From assembly GCA_017619755.1 (NCBI GenBank), contig JAFZRU010000055.1, positions 1-64,000 on the forward strand: DNA of 64,000 nt, written 5' to 3'. Within the stretch, counting starts at the first letter, position 1; each line of letters starts with the position of its first letter. This document shows, one piece after another, positions 6,852-16,593 of this stretch. The position numbers and the translations under genes were made by a program. The DNA is from Prevotella sp. (GTDB lineage: Bacteria > Bacteroidota > Bacteroidia > Bacteroidales > Bacteroidaceae). A model generated the notes under the pieces. It saw only the letters and a list, made by a program, of their open reading frames with translations, ran no database searches and was not told where the DNA came from.

Positions 6852-8309
6852 ATGAGAACAAGCAACATCTTCGCCGCCATCCTCTCCCTGGCAACCCTCT
6901 CCCTCGCCGGGTGCATGAGCGCCGGCTCGGCCTCCTCCTCCGGTCGTGGAGGCGAGGTGGTGGGCGTGGGCGGTGGCCGGTCGTTCAAGGAGCCGGCTCC
7001 CTACGGCATGACCATGATCAAGAGAGGCTTCCTCAAGATGGGCATCGACCAGCAAGACACCCTTTGGGGCAAGGAGACCCCCGTGAAGGAAATTTCCGTC
7101 GATGGCTTCTGGATAGACGAGACAGAAGTCACCAATTCCAAATACAAGCAGTTCGTCTATTGGGTGCGCGACTCCATCATCCGCGAACGCCTCGCCGACC
7201 CCTCCTACGGCGGCGATGACAGCTATAAAATCACCGAGGACAAGAACGGCGACCCCGTGACACCCCACCTCGACTGGAAGAAGTCCATACCCCGCAAGCC
7301 CAACGAGGACGAGCAGCGAGCCATCGAGAGCGTCTATGTCACCAACCCCGTCACTGGCGAACGATTGCTCGACGCCAGCCAGATGAACTATCGTTACGAA
7401 ATCTACGACTACACCACGGCGGCACTGCGTCGCAACCGCCTTGTGCCGGAGGAGCGCAACCTCAACACCGACGTGGTGGTGGACCCCAACGAGGTGGTGA
7501 TGATCTCCAAGGACACCGCATACATCGACGACGAGGGGCGCATCGTCAGGGAAACCATCAACCGACCCCTCACCGGCCCCTGGGACTTCCTCAACACCTA
7601 CATCGTCAATGTCTATCCCGACACCACCTGCTGGGTGAACGATTTCCGCAACTCGGAAAACGAGATTTACCTGCGCAACTATTTCAGCAACCCCACCTTC
7701 AACGAATACCCCGTGGTGGGCGTGTCGTGGGAGCAAGCCAACGCCTTCTGCGCCTGGCGCACCGAGTACCTGCTCAAGGGTCTGGGCCCCGAAGCACGTT
7801 ATGTGCAACGCTACCGCCTCCCCACCGAGGCCGAATGGGAGTATGCCGCACGCGGCAAGGACGGGACAGAGTTCCCATGGGAGAATGAGAGCGTGAAGAG
7901 CGGCGACGGCTGCTTCTACGCCAACTTCAAGCCCGACAAGGGCAATTACACCAAAGACGGCAACCTCATCACCAGCAAGGTGGGCATCTATTCCGCCAAC
8001 ACCAACGGGCTCTACGACATGGCCGGCAACGTGGCCGAATGGACCAGCACCATCTACACCGAGGCCGGCGTGGACGCTATGAACGACCTCAACCCCCAAC
8101 TGGAGTACAAGGCCGCCAAGGAAGACCCCTACCGACTGAAGAAGAAAAGCGTCAGGGGAGGTTCGTGGAAAGACCCTGAGTCCTACATCCGCTCCGCCTG
8201 GCGGTCGTGGGAATACCAAAACCAGCCGCGCTCCTACATCGGTTTCCGATGTGTAAGGAGCATCGCAACATCATCCAGCGTCAGACAAAAAGCAACAAAG
8301 AAGAAATAG
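6852..8309 (+). CDS. gldK: GldK/PorK type IX secretion lipoprotein
   Basis: This 485-residue lipoprotein has a signal peptide that ends in a lipobox, LSLAGC, with the lipidated cysteine at residue 21. Most of the mature part is a formylglycine-generating-enzyme (FGE-sulfatase) fold, with segments such as YRLPTEAEWEYAARG, GNVAEWTS, RGGSWKDPES and YIGFRC. GldK and GldN form the periplasmic ring of the type IX secretion system and GldK anchors it to the outer membrane. FGE catalysis is not expected in this family. A serine/glycine-rich linker follows the lipid anchor. The gene is 4 bases from porP and 4 from gldL. Confidence 0.95.
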   Translation: MRTSNIFAAILSLATLSLAGCMSAGSASSSGRGGEVVGVGGGRSFKEPAPYGMTMIKRGFLKMGIDQQDTLWGKETPVKEISVDGFWIDETEVTNSKYKQFVYWVRDSIIRERLADPSYGGDDSYKITEDKNGDPVTPHLDWKKSIPRKPNEDEQRAIESVYVTNPVTGERLLDASQMNYRYEIYDYTTAALRRNRLVPEERNLNTDVVVDPNEVVMISKDTAYIDDEGRIVRETINRPLTGPWDFLNTYIVNVYPDTTCWVNDFRNSENEIYLRNYFSNPTFNEYPVVGVSWEQANAFCAWRTEYLLKGLGPEARYVQRYRLPTEAEWEYAARGKDGTEFPWENESVKSGDGCFYANFKPDKGNYTKDGNLITSKVGIYSANTNGLYDMAGNVAEWTSTIYTEAGVDAMNDLNPQLEYKAAKEDPYRLKKKSVRGGSWKDPESYIRSAWRSWEYQNQPRSYIGFRCVRSIATSSSVRQKATKKK

Positions 8310-8313
8310 CACC

Positions 8314-9336
8314 ATGACAAGGTACAGCAAATACAACATCGTTTACTGGCTCCAGAAATGGATGGACAGCGTCCCAGGCCAGACGTTCCTCAACTACGCC
8401 TACAGCTGGGGTGCATCCATCGTGATTTTGGGTACGCTCTTCAAGCTCACCCACATCGAGGGAGCCAACCTCATGCTCTTCATTGGCATGGGCACCGAGG
8501 TCTTCGTCTTCTTCATTTCAGCCTTCGACCGGCCCTTCGACAAGACCACTGACGGCATGGACCTGCAGACACACTATGGTGCCGTGGACACCAAGGTGGA
8601 TGAAGAGGAGACCGACATCTCCGAGGGTGGCGAAACTGACGAGACCTCAGAAGAAATAGAGACCACCGAACAAGGCCAAGTGGCCGCTGCTTATGGCGGT
8701 GGAGGATTTGTCATCGGAGGAGGAGGAACCGTCATTGGCGGTGGAGCCGCCGAAGGAGGAACAGCCGAAGGTGGAGTTGCTGGAGGCGGCGGAGGTGGCA
8801 CCATCATCATTGGCGGCGGAATGCCCGCTGCCGGAGGCGCCACAAACATTGCCGAGGGTGCGGAGACATCTGTCGGCGAGGGAAGTCCGGCGGGCGCTCC
8901 TGGTGGAGCCATCGGCGGTGGTGCCGTGGGCGGCGTCGTACCACCCGTGGTGATGGACACCGCCTGGGTGGGCCAGCAGCAGCAAGTGTCACCCGAAATG
9001 GCCGAGGCCACCGAAAACTACGTGGAAGCCCTCAAGGAACTCACCGAACTCCTCGGCGAGGTGAACACCCAAAGCTCGCGCCTGCGCAGCGACACGGAGG
9101 AGATGGAGAACCTGCACCGCACGCTCACCGGCATCAGCAAGGTGTACGAGATGCAACTCAAGGGCGCCAGCCAGCAGATAGGCACCATCGACCAAATCAA
9201 CGAGCAGTCCCGCAAACTCGCCCAACAGATAGAGCAACTCAACAAGATTTACGCCCGCATGATAGAGGCCATGACCGTCAACATGCGCGGAGGGGCGCCA
9301 GTACAACCCACGCAACCCACCAGCTTGGACATTTAG
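8314..9336 (+). CDS. gldL: GldL/PorL type IX secretion inner membrane motor protein
   Basis: This 340-residue inner membrane protein forms, with GldM, the proton-driven motor of type IX secretion. Two transmembrane helices lie at about residues 27-45 and 52-70; the second contains a glutamate (MGTEVFVFF) of the kind implicated in proton use. Residues 95-120 are acidic. Residues 127-209 are an extreme glycine-rich low-complexity stretch. Residues about 228-330 are predicted helical, with regular L/I spacing as in the family's C-terminal domain. The glycine-rich insert makes it longer than many homologues. The gene sits between gldK and gldM. Confidence 0.92.
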   Translation: MTRYSKYNIVYWLQKWMDSVPGQTFLNYAYSWGASIVILGTLFKLTHIEGANLMLFIGMGTEVFVFFISAFDRPFDKTTDGMDLQTHYGAVDTKVDEEETDISEGGETDETSEEIETTEQGQVAAAYGGGGFVIGGGGTVIGGGAAEGGTAEGGVAGGGGGGTIIIGGGMPAAGGATNIAEGAETSVGEGSPAGAPGGAIGGGAVGGVVPPVVMDTAWVGQQQQVSPEMAEATENYVEALKELTELLGEVNTQSSRLRSDTEEMENLHRTLTGISKVYEMQLKGASQQIGTIDQINEQSRKLAQQIEQLNKIYARMIEAMTVNMRGGAPVQPTQPTSLDI

Positions 9337-9346
9337 AGACTAAAAG

Positions 9347-10903
9347 ATGGCTATAAAGAAAAGACCCGTCTCCCCGCGCCAGAAGATGATCAACCTCATG
9401 TACGTCGTCTTGATGGCCATGCTTGCGTTGAACGTCTCCACGGAGGTGCTCGACGGTTTCTCCATCGTGGAGGAAAGCCTCAACAGGACGACGGCCAACT
9501 CCGCCAAGCAGAACCTGGCCATCATGAATGACCTCGACGCGCAGATGGCCGCCAACCCCGCCAAAGTGCGGGAGTGGTATGAGAAAGCCAAGGGGGTGAA
9601 GGACATCAGCGACTCTCTCTACAACATGGCCCAGCAACTCAAGGAAGCCATCGTCAAGGAGGCAGACGGCCCGGAAGGCACCCTCACCGACATTCGAAAC
9701 AAAGAGGACTTGGAGGCAGCGAGCCACGTCATGCTCGCACCGGGCACAGGAAAGGGCAAGGCTCTCTTCAACGCCGTCAACTCCTACCGCGAGAGAATAC
9801 TGCAGTTTGTCACCGACCCTGTGCAAAAGGAAATCATCGCCAGCAACCTCTCCACCACCGTGCCCAAGAACACCAAGTCGGTGGGCAAGAACTGGCAAGA
9901 GTACATGTTCGAGCAAATGCCCGTCGCCGCCGCCGTCACCATGCTCTCAAAACTGCAGAGCGACATCCGCTACGCCGAGGGCGAAGTGCTGCACTCCCTC
10001 GTGGCCAACGTCGGCGTGAAAGACATCCGCGTGAACAAACTCGACGCCTTCGTCGTGCCAGACAAAACCACGCTCTACCCTGGCGAGCGCCTCACCGCCA
10101 ACATCATTATGGCCGCCATCGATACTACGCAGCAGCCGGAAATCTACGTCAACGGAGCACGCATCAACTCACCCAAAGGCACCTACTCACTCACCGCCGG
10201 CGGCGTGGGCGAGCATACCTTCGGAGGATACATCCTCATGCACAACGCCGAGGGCGAAGTCATACGCCGGGATTTCAAGCAGAAGTACAGCGTCATACAA
10301 CCACCAAGCGGGGCCACCATTGCCGCCGACTTGATGAACGTGCTATACGCTGGTTTCCAGAACCCCATCTCCGTCACATGCTCCGGCATACCGCAAAGCG
10401 CCGTGTCGCTCTCCATGTCAGGAGGCTCCCTCACCTCGCAAGGCAACGGGCACTACATCGCCGTGCCATCCGCCGTGGGACAGGACGTCACCTTCACCGT
10501 CACCGGCACCGACCGCGGACAGAGCCGCACCATGGGCTCCGCCACCTTCCACGTGCGCAAGCTACCCGACCCCACCGCCTACATCTCACTCGGCACCGAC
10601 CGCTTCAAGGGCGGGCGCATGGCCAAAGCATCGCTTATGGGCGTGAACAACCTCAAAGCAGCCATCGACGACGGCCTGCTCGACATCGAGTTCCGCGTCG
10701 TCAGCTTCGAGACCGTCTTCTATGACAATATGGGCAACGCCGTGCCCATGGCCTCAGCCGGAGCCGCCTTCACCGACCGACAGAAAGAGGCCTTCCGAAA
10801 ACTCGCACGCAACAAGCGCTTCTATATCACCAACGTCACCGCCACCGGACCCGACGGCATCACCAGAAAGTTGCCGGGGGCCATGGAGGTCATCGTCAAC
10901 TAA
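9347..10903 (+). CDS. gldM: GldM/PorM type IX secretion motor protein
   Basis: This 518-residue protein has one N-terminal transmembrane helix (MINLMYVVLMAMLALNVSTE) and a long periplasmic part with helical then beta-domain character, as in GldM, the stalk that crosses the periplasm and passes motor torque to the GldK-GldN ring. It starts MAIKKRPVSPRQKMINL, family-typical, and the length matches. The C-terminal domains include repeated short beta strands such as YSVIQPPSGA and SATFHVRKLPDP. It lies 10 bases after gldL and 15 before gldN, so the motor and ring genes should be made together. Confidence 0.95.
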   Translation: MAIKKRPVSPRQKMINLMYVVLMAMLALNVSTEVLDGFSIVEESLNRTTANSAKQNLAIMNDLDAQMAANPAKVREWYEKAKGVKDISDSLYNMAQQLKEAIVKEADGPEGTLTDIRNKEDLEAASHVMLAPGTGKGKALFNAVNSYRERILQFVTDPVQKEIIASNLSTTVPKNTKSVGKNWQEYMFEQMPVAAAVTMLSKLQSDIRYAEGEVLHSLVANVGVKDIRVNKLDAFVVPDKTTLYPGERLTANIIMAAIDTTQQPEIYVNGARINSPKGTYSLTAGGVGEHTFGGYILMHNAEGEVIRRDFKQKYSVIQPPSGATIAADLMNVLYAGFQNPISVTCSGIPQSAVSLSMSGGSLTSQGNGHYIAVPSAVGQDVTFTVTGTDRGQSRTMGSATFHVRKLPDPTAYISLGTDRFKGGRMAKASLMGVNNLKAAIDDGLLDIEFRVVSFETVFYDNMGNAVPMASAGAAFTDRQKEAFRKLARNKRFYITNVTATGPDGITRKLPGAMEVIVN

Positions 10904-10918
10904 CACAATCTTACGACA

Positions 10919-11965
10919 ATGAGACGAATACTGACCATAACGTTGCTCACATTCCTGACCACACTCGCCATGGCACAGCCACAGGCGCGAAGACAGCAGC
11001 AACAACAACAGACGCAGAAAACCAACGCCAACAACATCACGACACGGGCGAAAATTGCATTCCCCACCACTGCCGCCATGTCGGAAGACGTGGTGTGGAG
11101 GAGAGACATCTACCGTGAGATGAACTTGGAGGACGACGCCAACGCCGGCCTCTACTACCCTGTAGAGCCGGTAGGTTCGCAGATGAACCTTTTCACCTAC
11201 CTCTTCAAGCTCATGATGACCGGCAACATCAAATGCTACGAGTACCGCCTCGACGGTAACGAGAGTTTCGAGGATTCCGCCAGGGTGAAGCCCCTCAACT
11301 TCCTCGACAACTACCACATCTACTACGAGCGAAACAACGGCAAGGTGCGCATCGACAATAGTGACATTCCCTCCAGCGAGGTGAAGGGTTACTACATCAA
11401 GGAGAGTGCCTACTACGACCAAGGCACCGCCACCTTCCACCGCAAGGTCATCGCACTATGTCCCATCATGATGCGCATGGACGACTTCGGAGACGGAGCC
11501 ACCAAATACCCCCTTTTCTGGGTGAAATACGACGACGTGGCTCCCTTCCTCAGCAAGCAAACCATCATGACCAGCAACATCAACAATGCTGCCACTATGA
11601 GCATCGACGACTTCTTCACCTTGAACAAATACAAGGGGAAGATCTACAAGACCACCAACATGCTTGGACGAACTCTCGCACAATACTGCCCCGACGACTC
11701 CACCATGGCGCAGGAACAGCGGCGAATCGAACAAGAACTCATTGACTTCGAGCGCAACATCTTCGGCGACCAGGCCAAGAAAGACTCCCTCGACAGCATC
11801 GCCAAGGCGCAGGCCGAGGTGAAGACAAAGAAGGAGAAGAAAGTGAGCCGCCGCACCAGTGGAGATAACGAAGACAAGGAGGAGAAAGTCACCAAGACGC
11901 GACGCTCCACACGACCCTCCGCCACTACGCCAGCCAGAGTCTCCGTCAGGCGTGAAAGACACTGA
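10919..11965 (+). CDS. gldN: GldN/PorN type IX secretion periplasmic ring protein
   Basis: This 348-residue secreted protein has a signal peptide ending LTTLAMAQ, then a glutamine-rich linker. The conserved core begins near VVWRRDIYREMNL, the GldN family signature, and includes YRLDGNESF and MARTLAQYCPDD-like segments. GldN pairs with GldK in the periplasmic ring. The last ~60 residues are highly charged, K/E- then R/S/T-rich and probably unstructured. It is the fifth gene of the porP-gldKLMN run. Confidence 0.93.
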   Translation: MRRILTITLLTFLTTLAMAQPQARRQQQQQQTQKTNANNITTRAKIAFPTTAAMSEDVVWRRDIYREMNLEDDANAGLYYPVEPVGSQMNLFTYLFKLMMTGNIKCYEYRLDGNESFEDSARVKPLNFLDNYHIYYERNNGKVRIDNSDIPSSEVKGYYIKESAYYDQGTATFHRKVIALCPIMMRMDDFGDGATKYPLFWVKYDDVAPFLSKQTIMTSNINNAATMSIDDFFTLNKYKGKIYKTTNMLGRTLAQYCPDDSTMAQEQRRIEQELIDFERNIFGDQAKKDSLDSIAKAQAEVKTKKEKKVSRRTSGDNEDKEEKVTKTRRSTRPSATTPARVSVRRERH

Positions 11966-11991
11966 CATCATTTCACCTCACCCCAACCCCT

Positions 11992-12603
11992 ATGAAAAAA
12001 GTCATCTTGGCATCATTGGCCATTGCCGCCAACCTCGCCATAGCCACACCGGCCAACGCCCAAGTGCTGAAAATGGGCATCAAGGGCGGTGTCAACCTTT
12101 GCGAGACAAAATTCTCACACGGCGATGTGGAAAGCAAGGACAAGAAGGGCTTCTTCATTGGCCCGACACTCAAGATTGCCATACCCTTGCTCCCCTTGGG
12201 CTTTGACATCGCCGCCCTTTACGACCAAAGGGAGTTCAAGGTATGCGACAGCGACATGCCTGTCAAACTCAAGCAACTTGCCATCCCTGTCAACGTGCGC
12301 CTCACCTTTGGCTCAAGCAAGAGTCTCGCCGCCTTCGTCTTCGCCGGACCACAATACAGCTTCAACATCAACGACAAGGAGACGCTGAAAGACAACTACC
12401 ACTCGTGGAGTTACGAGGACTCCAACCTCAGCGTCAACCTCGGTGGAGGCATCCTCATTTCCAATTTCCTCCAACTCAGCGCCAACTACAACATCGACTG
12501 CGGAAAGACAGGCGAACTGACCGTCGATGACACTTACCAAGCAGCTAAGAAACATTCATCCAAAGCCAACGCCTGGCAATTAGCGGCCACCATCTATTTC
12601 TGA
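11992..12603 (+). CDS. PorT-like outer membrane beta-barrel protein
   Basis: This 203-residue protein has a signal peptide ending ATPANAQ followed by VLKMGIKGGVNLCETKF, the usual opening of small Bacteroidota eight-stranded barrels (outer membrane protein beta-barrel domain). The C terminus ends in the aromatic strand WQLAATIYF. It lies 26 bases after gldN on the same strand and is probably co-transcribed with the type IX secretion genes. Its fold resembles PorT, another component of that system, but many unrelated barrels look the same, so a secretion role is only suggested by position. Confidence 0.75.
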   Translation: MKKVILASLAIAANLAIATPANAQVLKMGIKGGVNLCETKFSHGDVESKDKKGFFIGPTLKIAIPLLPLGFDIAALYDQREFKVCDSDMPVKLKQLAIPVNVRLTFGSSKSLAAFVFAGPQYSFNINDKETLKDNYHSWSYEDSNLSVNLGGGILISNFLQLSANYNIDCGKTGELTVDDTYQAAKKHSSKANAWQLAATIYF

Positions 12604-12623
12604 CATCCCCAACACTGACGCCC

Positions 12624-14888
12624 ATGTATGTCGACGTCATATTGCCACTGCCCTTGGAAGGGCTTTTCACCTACACCGTGCCCGGCAACCTGCAAGACGC
12701 TGTTGTGCCGGGCATGCGCGTCAACGTGCCATTGGGAAAGAACAAGACATACATCGCCGTGGTGATGGAGACGCACGAGCACCAACCCGACTTCCAGACC
12801 AAGGACATCCTCTCCGTGTGCGACCCACAGCCCATGGTGCAGCAACAACAACTGAAACTATGGCGCTGGATGGCCGACTACTATATGGCTCCCATAGGAG
12901 AAGTGTACAACGCCGCATTGCCCGCCGGCCTGAAAGACGAGCGCTACCATCCCAGATACGAGACCTGCGTCACCCTGACACAACAATTCCGAACGGAGAA
13001 AGCCCTCCACGTGGCCCTCAACATCCTGTCACGTTCGCCACAGCAGCAGAAAGTGCTGGTTGACTTCCTCGCACTCTCCCATTACGACTCCTTGGACGGC
13101 GACACCTGCCAGGAACCCGTAGAGGAAGTCTCCCGTGACGAACTGGTCAACCATTCCCACTGCAAAACCGCCACGGTGAAAGCCCTCGTGGAACGGGGCA
13201 TCCTCATGACCTATCAGCGAGAGGTGGGGCGGCTCAATCGTGGCGGCGAGCCACACCCGGAAAACATGCAACGCCTCAACCCACCGCAACTTGAGGCATA
13301 CAACAGCATACTCTTCCAACTATTGCGAAAGAACGTGGTGCTGCTCCACGGCGTCACCTCCAGTGGGAAGACAGAAATCTACATTCACCTCATACAGAAA
13401 GCCCTCGACGACCACAAGCAGGTGCTTTACCTCCTGCCGGAAATTGCACTCACTGTGCAGATGACCCAACGTCTGCAGCGCGTCTTCGGCCACCGCTTAG
13501 GCATCTACCATTCCAAATACAGCGACGACGAGCGCGTGGAGATATGGAAAAAGCAACTCTCCGCCAACCCTTACGACGTGGTGCTTGGAGCTCGCAGCGC
13601 CGTGCTACTCCCCTTCCAACGCTTGGGGTTGGTGGTCATCGACGAGGAGCACGAAGGGTCCTTCAAGCAACAAGACCCGGCCCCGCGTTACCACGCACGC
13701 TCCGTGGCCATCATGATGGCCGCCATGGCCGGTGCGAAAACCATCCTCGGCACCGCCACCCCCTCCTTGGAGACCTACCACAACGCCACGATGGGGAAAT
13801 ACGGTCTCGTGAGACTTGCCACCAGGTACAGCGACATGCAACTGCCCGACGTACAGGTGGTGGACATCGCCGACCTGCAACGGCGCAAGCTGATGAACGG
13901 TCCCTTCTCGCCGCTGCTGCTCACCTCCGTCAGGGAGGCCCTGTCCAAGGGCGAGCAGGCCATCCTTTTCCAAAACCGAAGGGGTTTTGCACCCATGGTG
14001 GAATGCAAGGCCTGCGGATGGGTGCCCAAGTGCCAGAACTGTGACGTCTCGCTCACACTCCACAAGACGATGAGCGTGCTCACCTGCCATTATTGCGGAT
14101 ATACCTACGCCGTTCCTCAGCAATGCCCGTGCTGCGAGGGCAAAGACCTCCGAGGGCGCGGCTTCGGTACGGAGAAGGTGGAGGACAGCATCAGCGAAAT
14201 CATCCCGGAGGCACGCATCGCACGCATGGACCTCGACACCACGCGCAGCCGTTCCGCTTACGCACGACTGATCAACGACTTCTCCGAGCGACGCACCAAC
14301 CTCCTCATCGGCACGCAGATGGTGACCAAGGGCCTCGATTTCGACCATGTGAGCGTGGTGGGCATCCTCAACGCCGACAGTCTGCTGCACTATCCCGACT
14401 TCCGCGCCGCCGAACACGCCTACATGCTGATGGCACAAGTCAGCGGGCGCGCCGGTCGCAAGGGACATCAGGGGTTGGTGGTGCTGCAGACGAAGTCACC
14501 CGAAGACCCGGTCATCCGCCAAGTGGTGGAAAACGACTACGAGGGACTCTTCCACGACTTGATGGAAGAGCGGCGCACCTACAAATACCCACCTTTCACC
14601 CACATCGTCAACGTGTTTGTAAAGCACCGCGATGACCATGTGGTGGAATCCGCATCCCTCCTCTTAGGCGGCTACCTGCGTCAGTGGTTCCAAGGGCGGA
14701 TATTGGGACCTGACAAACCGCCGGTGGCACGGGTGAAAACGCTCAACATCAGAAAAATCGTGGTGAAGTTGGAAAACGGCATCAACCTCCCATTGGCAAA
14801 AGAATACCTGCACAAGGCGCAAGGGATGCTTCTTGCCGACCCCCGCTTCCGCCTTGTGCAGATGTACTATGATGTGGACCCGCTATAA
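12624..14888 (+). CDS. priA: Primosomal protein N' (PriA helicase)
   Basis: This 754-residue replication restart helicase rebuilds replication forks by loading the replicative helicase at stalled forks. The N-terminal DNA-binding domain starts YVDVILPLPLEGLFTY. The helicase core has Walker A GVTSSGKT (residues 243-250) and the DEEH box (340-343). A zinc-binding insert carries eight cysteines in CxxC pairs: CKACGW, CQNC, CHYC and CPCC. Motif V/VI signatures MVTKGLDFDHV and SGRAGRKG follow. It is full length with no defect. It trails the barrel gene by 20 bases and may be read from the same transcript. Confidence 0.95.
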   Translation: MYVDVILPLPLEGLFTYTVPGNLQDAVVPGMRVNVPLGKNKTYIAVVMETHEHQPDFQTKDILSVCDPQPMVQQQQLKLWRWMADYYMAPIGEVYNAALPAGLKDERYHPRYETCVTLTQQFRTEKALHVALNILSRSPQQQKVLVDFLALSHYDSLDGDTCQEPVEEVSRDELVNHSHCKTATVKALVERGILMTYQREVGRLNRGGEPHPENMQRLNPPQLEAYNSILFQLLRKNVVLLHGVTSSGKTEIYIHLIQKALDDHKQVLYLLPEIALTVQMTQRLQRVFGHRLGIYHSKYSDDERVEIWKKQLSANPYDVVLGARSAVLLPFQRLGLVVIDEEHEGSFKQQDPAPRYHARSVAIMMAAMAGAKTILGTATPSLETYHNATMGKYGLVRLATRYSDMQLPDVQVVDIADLQRRKLMNGPFSPLLLTSVREALSKGEQAILFQNRRGFAPMVECKACGWVPKCQNCDVSLTLHKTMSVLTCHYCGYTYAVPQQCPCCEGKDLRGRGFGTEKVEDSISEIIPEARIARMDLDTTRSRSAYARLINDFSERRTNLLIGTQMVTKGLDFDHVSVVGILNADSLLHYPDFRAAEHAYMLMAQVSGRAGRKGHQGLVVLQTKSPEDPVIRQVVENDYEGLFHDLMEERRTYKYPPFTHIVNVFVKHRDDHVVESASLLLGGYLRQWFQGRILGPDKPPVARVKTLNIRKIVVKLENGINLPLAKEYLHKAQGMLLADPRFRLVQMYYDVDPL

Positions 14889-14912
14889 TGGGAAATCCAG
14901 AAAACTCCAGTC

Positions 14913-16478
14913 TTAGAACACGAAGTCAATACCTGCTCCAAGCACTTTGTTGGTGCGAGTAAAGCGGTCGGTGTTGTGCACTGGTATGCTCTGTCCAGCC
15001 AACGTCACCTGGCTGTCGTATTCCTTGTTGAAATGCTCGTAGTCGGTGAAGAAATAGGCGATGTTGACGCATGCGTTTTTCGAGATTCTGAACTTGGCTC
15101 CGAAACCGAAGGAATAGCTGCTGGTGACGAATGTCATATCAGAAAGGTATCCACCGTCTCCCAGGCCATATTTGGTGCGCTGTCCACCGACGCTGACAAG
15201 GAAATCCTTGGTGATGTCCCATTCCACTCCAGCCAAATATTCCTGCGTGTTGCCGGAGAGTTTCTTCTGCTTGCTGTCGGCCATCTCGGCATTCTTGTCG
15301 AAATAGTAGTGCCAACCACCCATCACGCGGAGGGAGGGCAGCACCTCATACTGTGCGCCGATGGTGAGTATGCCGGGAATGTCACTGGGCGTGTTCACGC
15401 CATGTCCGAAGAGGCCGGTGTCATCACGCTTGGTATCGTTCTCGATATTGAGGTGGTTGGTGAACTCCAGCCTGGCTCCGAGATTGAGCTTGCCTACGCG
15501 GTAGTCCAGTCCTATGATGGGTGTGATGCCCCATCCGTTTTGTGTGCAGTCGAGGTATTTGTCGGCAAACTGCACCTTGGTGCTCTCAAAAGACTGAGCG
15601 GCCTGATTGTAGAGTGCCGATGCAGCTTCAAGTTGTGCCTTCGTGGCAGCATCGGTGGTGGCGGCTGCCGTGGCGGCGTAGATGGCGGCAGAAGTCTGTG
15701 CCTCTGTGACCTTTGCGTCGAAATAATCGTAGAGGCGCTCATTGTTTCCACCTATGTTGGCACTGATGTCGGTGATGCTTCCCTTATATTTATTAAAGAT
15801 GTAATTGAAGCGGAAGCCCCCGTAAGCAGACAGGTGCTCGTTGAACTTGTAGGTGGCACCGAGTTGGAAGCCGAAGATATATTGCTGACCCTTGATGTAG
15901 CTGTTCACCGAGTATCCGGGGGTGTTGGAGCCGAGACCCAAGTCCACGCCATACTTGCTCTGGTAAGTCTGGTTGGTTTGCGCCAAAAGTGCCGGCACCA
16001 TGGCGATAGTCCGCTCGAAGGAGCCCAGTCCGTCGTCAAAGGTGCATTTCCCGCCACCCCCTACGAGTGATAAGCCAGCCTGGAAGCCCCACTTGTCATA
16101 GTTAAGTGCCGCCTGCACGGAAGGAAGCACCGGGGCTGTGGCCTTTCCCTCGAAAGTTTTCACACCATCGGCATCGCCGCCATTGAGTGTGAAGGGCTGA
16201 TAGAAAGGAGTGCCTTGTAGCGACGGTACAGAGACGCCGCTATTGATGGTACGTGTCTGATAGACGTTCTGGATATTGAGCGAGAGGTGGAAGCCGTTGG
16301 GGAGGAAAGCCACACCGGCAGGGTTGCTATACACACCGTCGATGGCAATGACACCGTCGCGGGCGAAGTTTCTATTAAAGGCGATGTTGGTGTTGGTGTT
16401 GGTCAGCAAACCGCCGGCCAGCATTGTTCCTGAAAACATGGCGGCAAGGGCCGTCAGATACAATCTATTTTTACCCAT
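14913..16478 (-). CDS. OmpP1/FadL family outer membrane transport protein
   Basis: This is a 521-residue outer membrane barrel of the FadL/TodX family, which passes hydrophobic substrates such as long-chain fatty acids. The signal peptide begins MGKNRLYLTALAAMF and ends near GTMLAGG. The mature part starts with the N-terminal hatch region (NTNIAFNRNFARDGVIA, then NPAG) typical of the family. Residues about 250-310 form an alanine/threonine-rich, probably helical insert between strands, unusual for a barrel loop. The frame can be extended to a TTG at 16487; I prefer the ATG at 16478. Its substrate cannot be told. It converges on priA with a 24-base gap. Confidence 0.85.
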   Translation of the reverse strand: MGKNRLYLTALAAMFSGTMLAGGLLTNTNTNIAFNRNFARDGVIAIDGVYSNPAGVAFLPNGFHLSLNIQNVYQTRTINSGVSVPSLQGTPFYQPFTLNGGDADGVKTFEGKATAPVLPSVQAALNYDKWGFQAGLSLVGGGGKCTFDDGLGSFERTIAMVPALLAQTNQTYQSKYGVDLGLGSNTPGYSVNSYIKGQQYIFGFQLGATYKFNEHLSAYGGFRFNYIFNKYKGSITDISANIGGNNERLYDYFDAKVTEAQTSAAIYAATAAATTDAATKAQLEAASALYNQAAQSFESTKVQFADKYLDCTQNGWGITPIIGLDYRVGKLNLGARLEFTNHLNIENDTKRDDTGLFGHGVNTPSDIPGILTIGAQYEVLPSLRVMGGWHYYFDKNAEMADSKQKKLSGNTQEYLAGVEWDITKDFLVSVGGQRTKYGLGDGGYLSDMTFVTSSYSFGFGAKFRISKNACVNIAYFFTDYEHFNKEYDSQVTLAGQSIPVHNTDRFTRTNKVLGAGIDFVF

Positions 16479-16518
16479 TTTAAACAAATTTAATTATCTC
16501 TTGACTTGAAATTGGTTG

Positions 16519-16526
16519 CAAAGGTA
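16519..16526 (-). promoter_or_regulatory. -7 box upstream of the FadL-type gene
   Basis: The minus strand reads TACCTTTG, fitting TAnnTTTG, about 40 bases upstream of the start codon. No clear TTTG stands 19-20 bases further upstream. Confidence 0.45.
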
Positions 16527-16593
16527 TATTAATTGTTCTGAATTTCCATTTTTTCGGCAATTAAATTAACGTTTGTTAAACAAAAAGCATACA

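Noticed and set aside
6795..8219. 474-codon open frame on the minus strand opposite gldK
   Set aside because: It is a compositional shadow of gldK: valine/histidine/glycine-rich, no recognisable domain, and it covers a well-identified gene.
13605..14468. 287-codon minus-strand frame opposite priA
   Set aside because: Low-complexity shadow of priA with no motif; priA is intact on the other strand.
14976..16070. 364-codon plus-strand frame opposite the FadL-type gene
   Set aside because: No domain, no signal sequence; the other strand encodes a full outer membrane barrel with a signal peptide.
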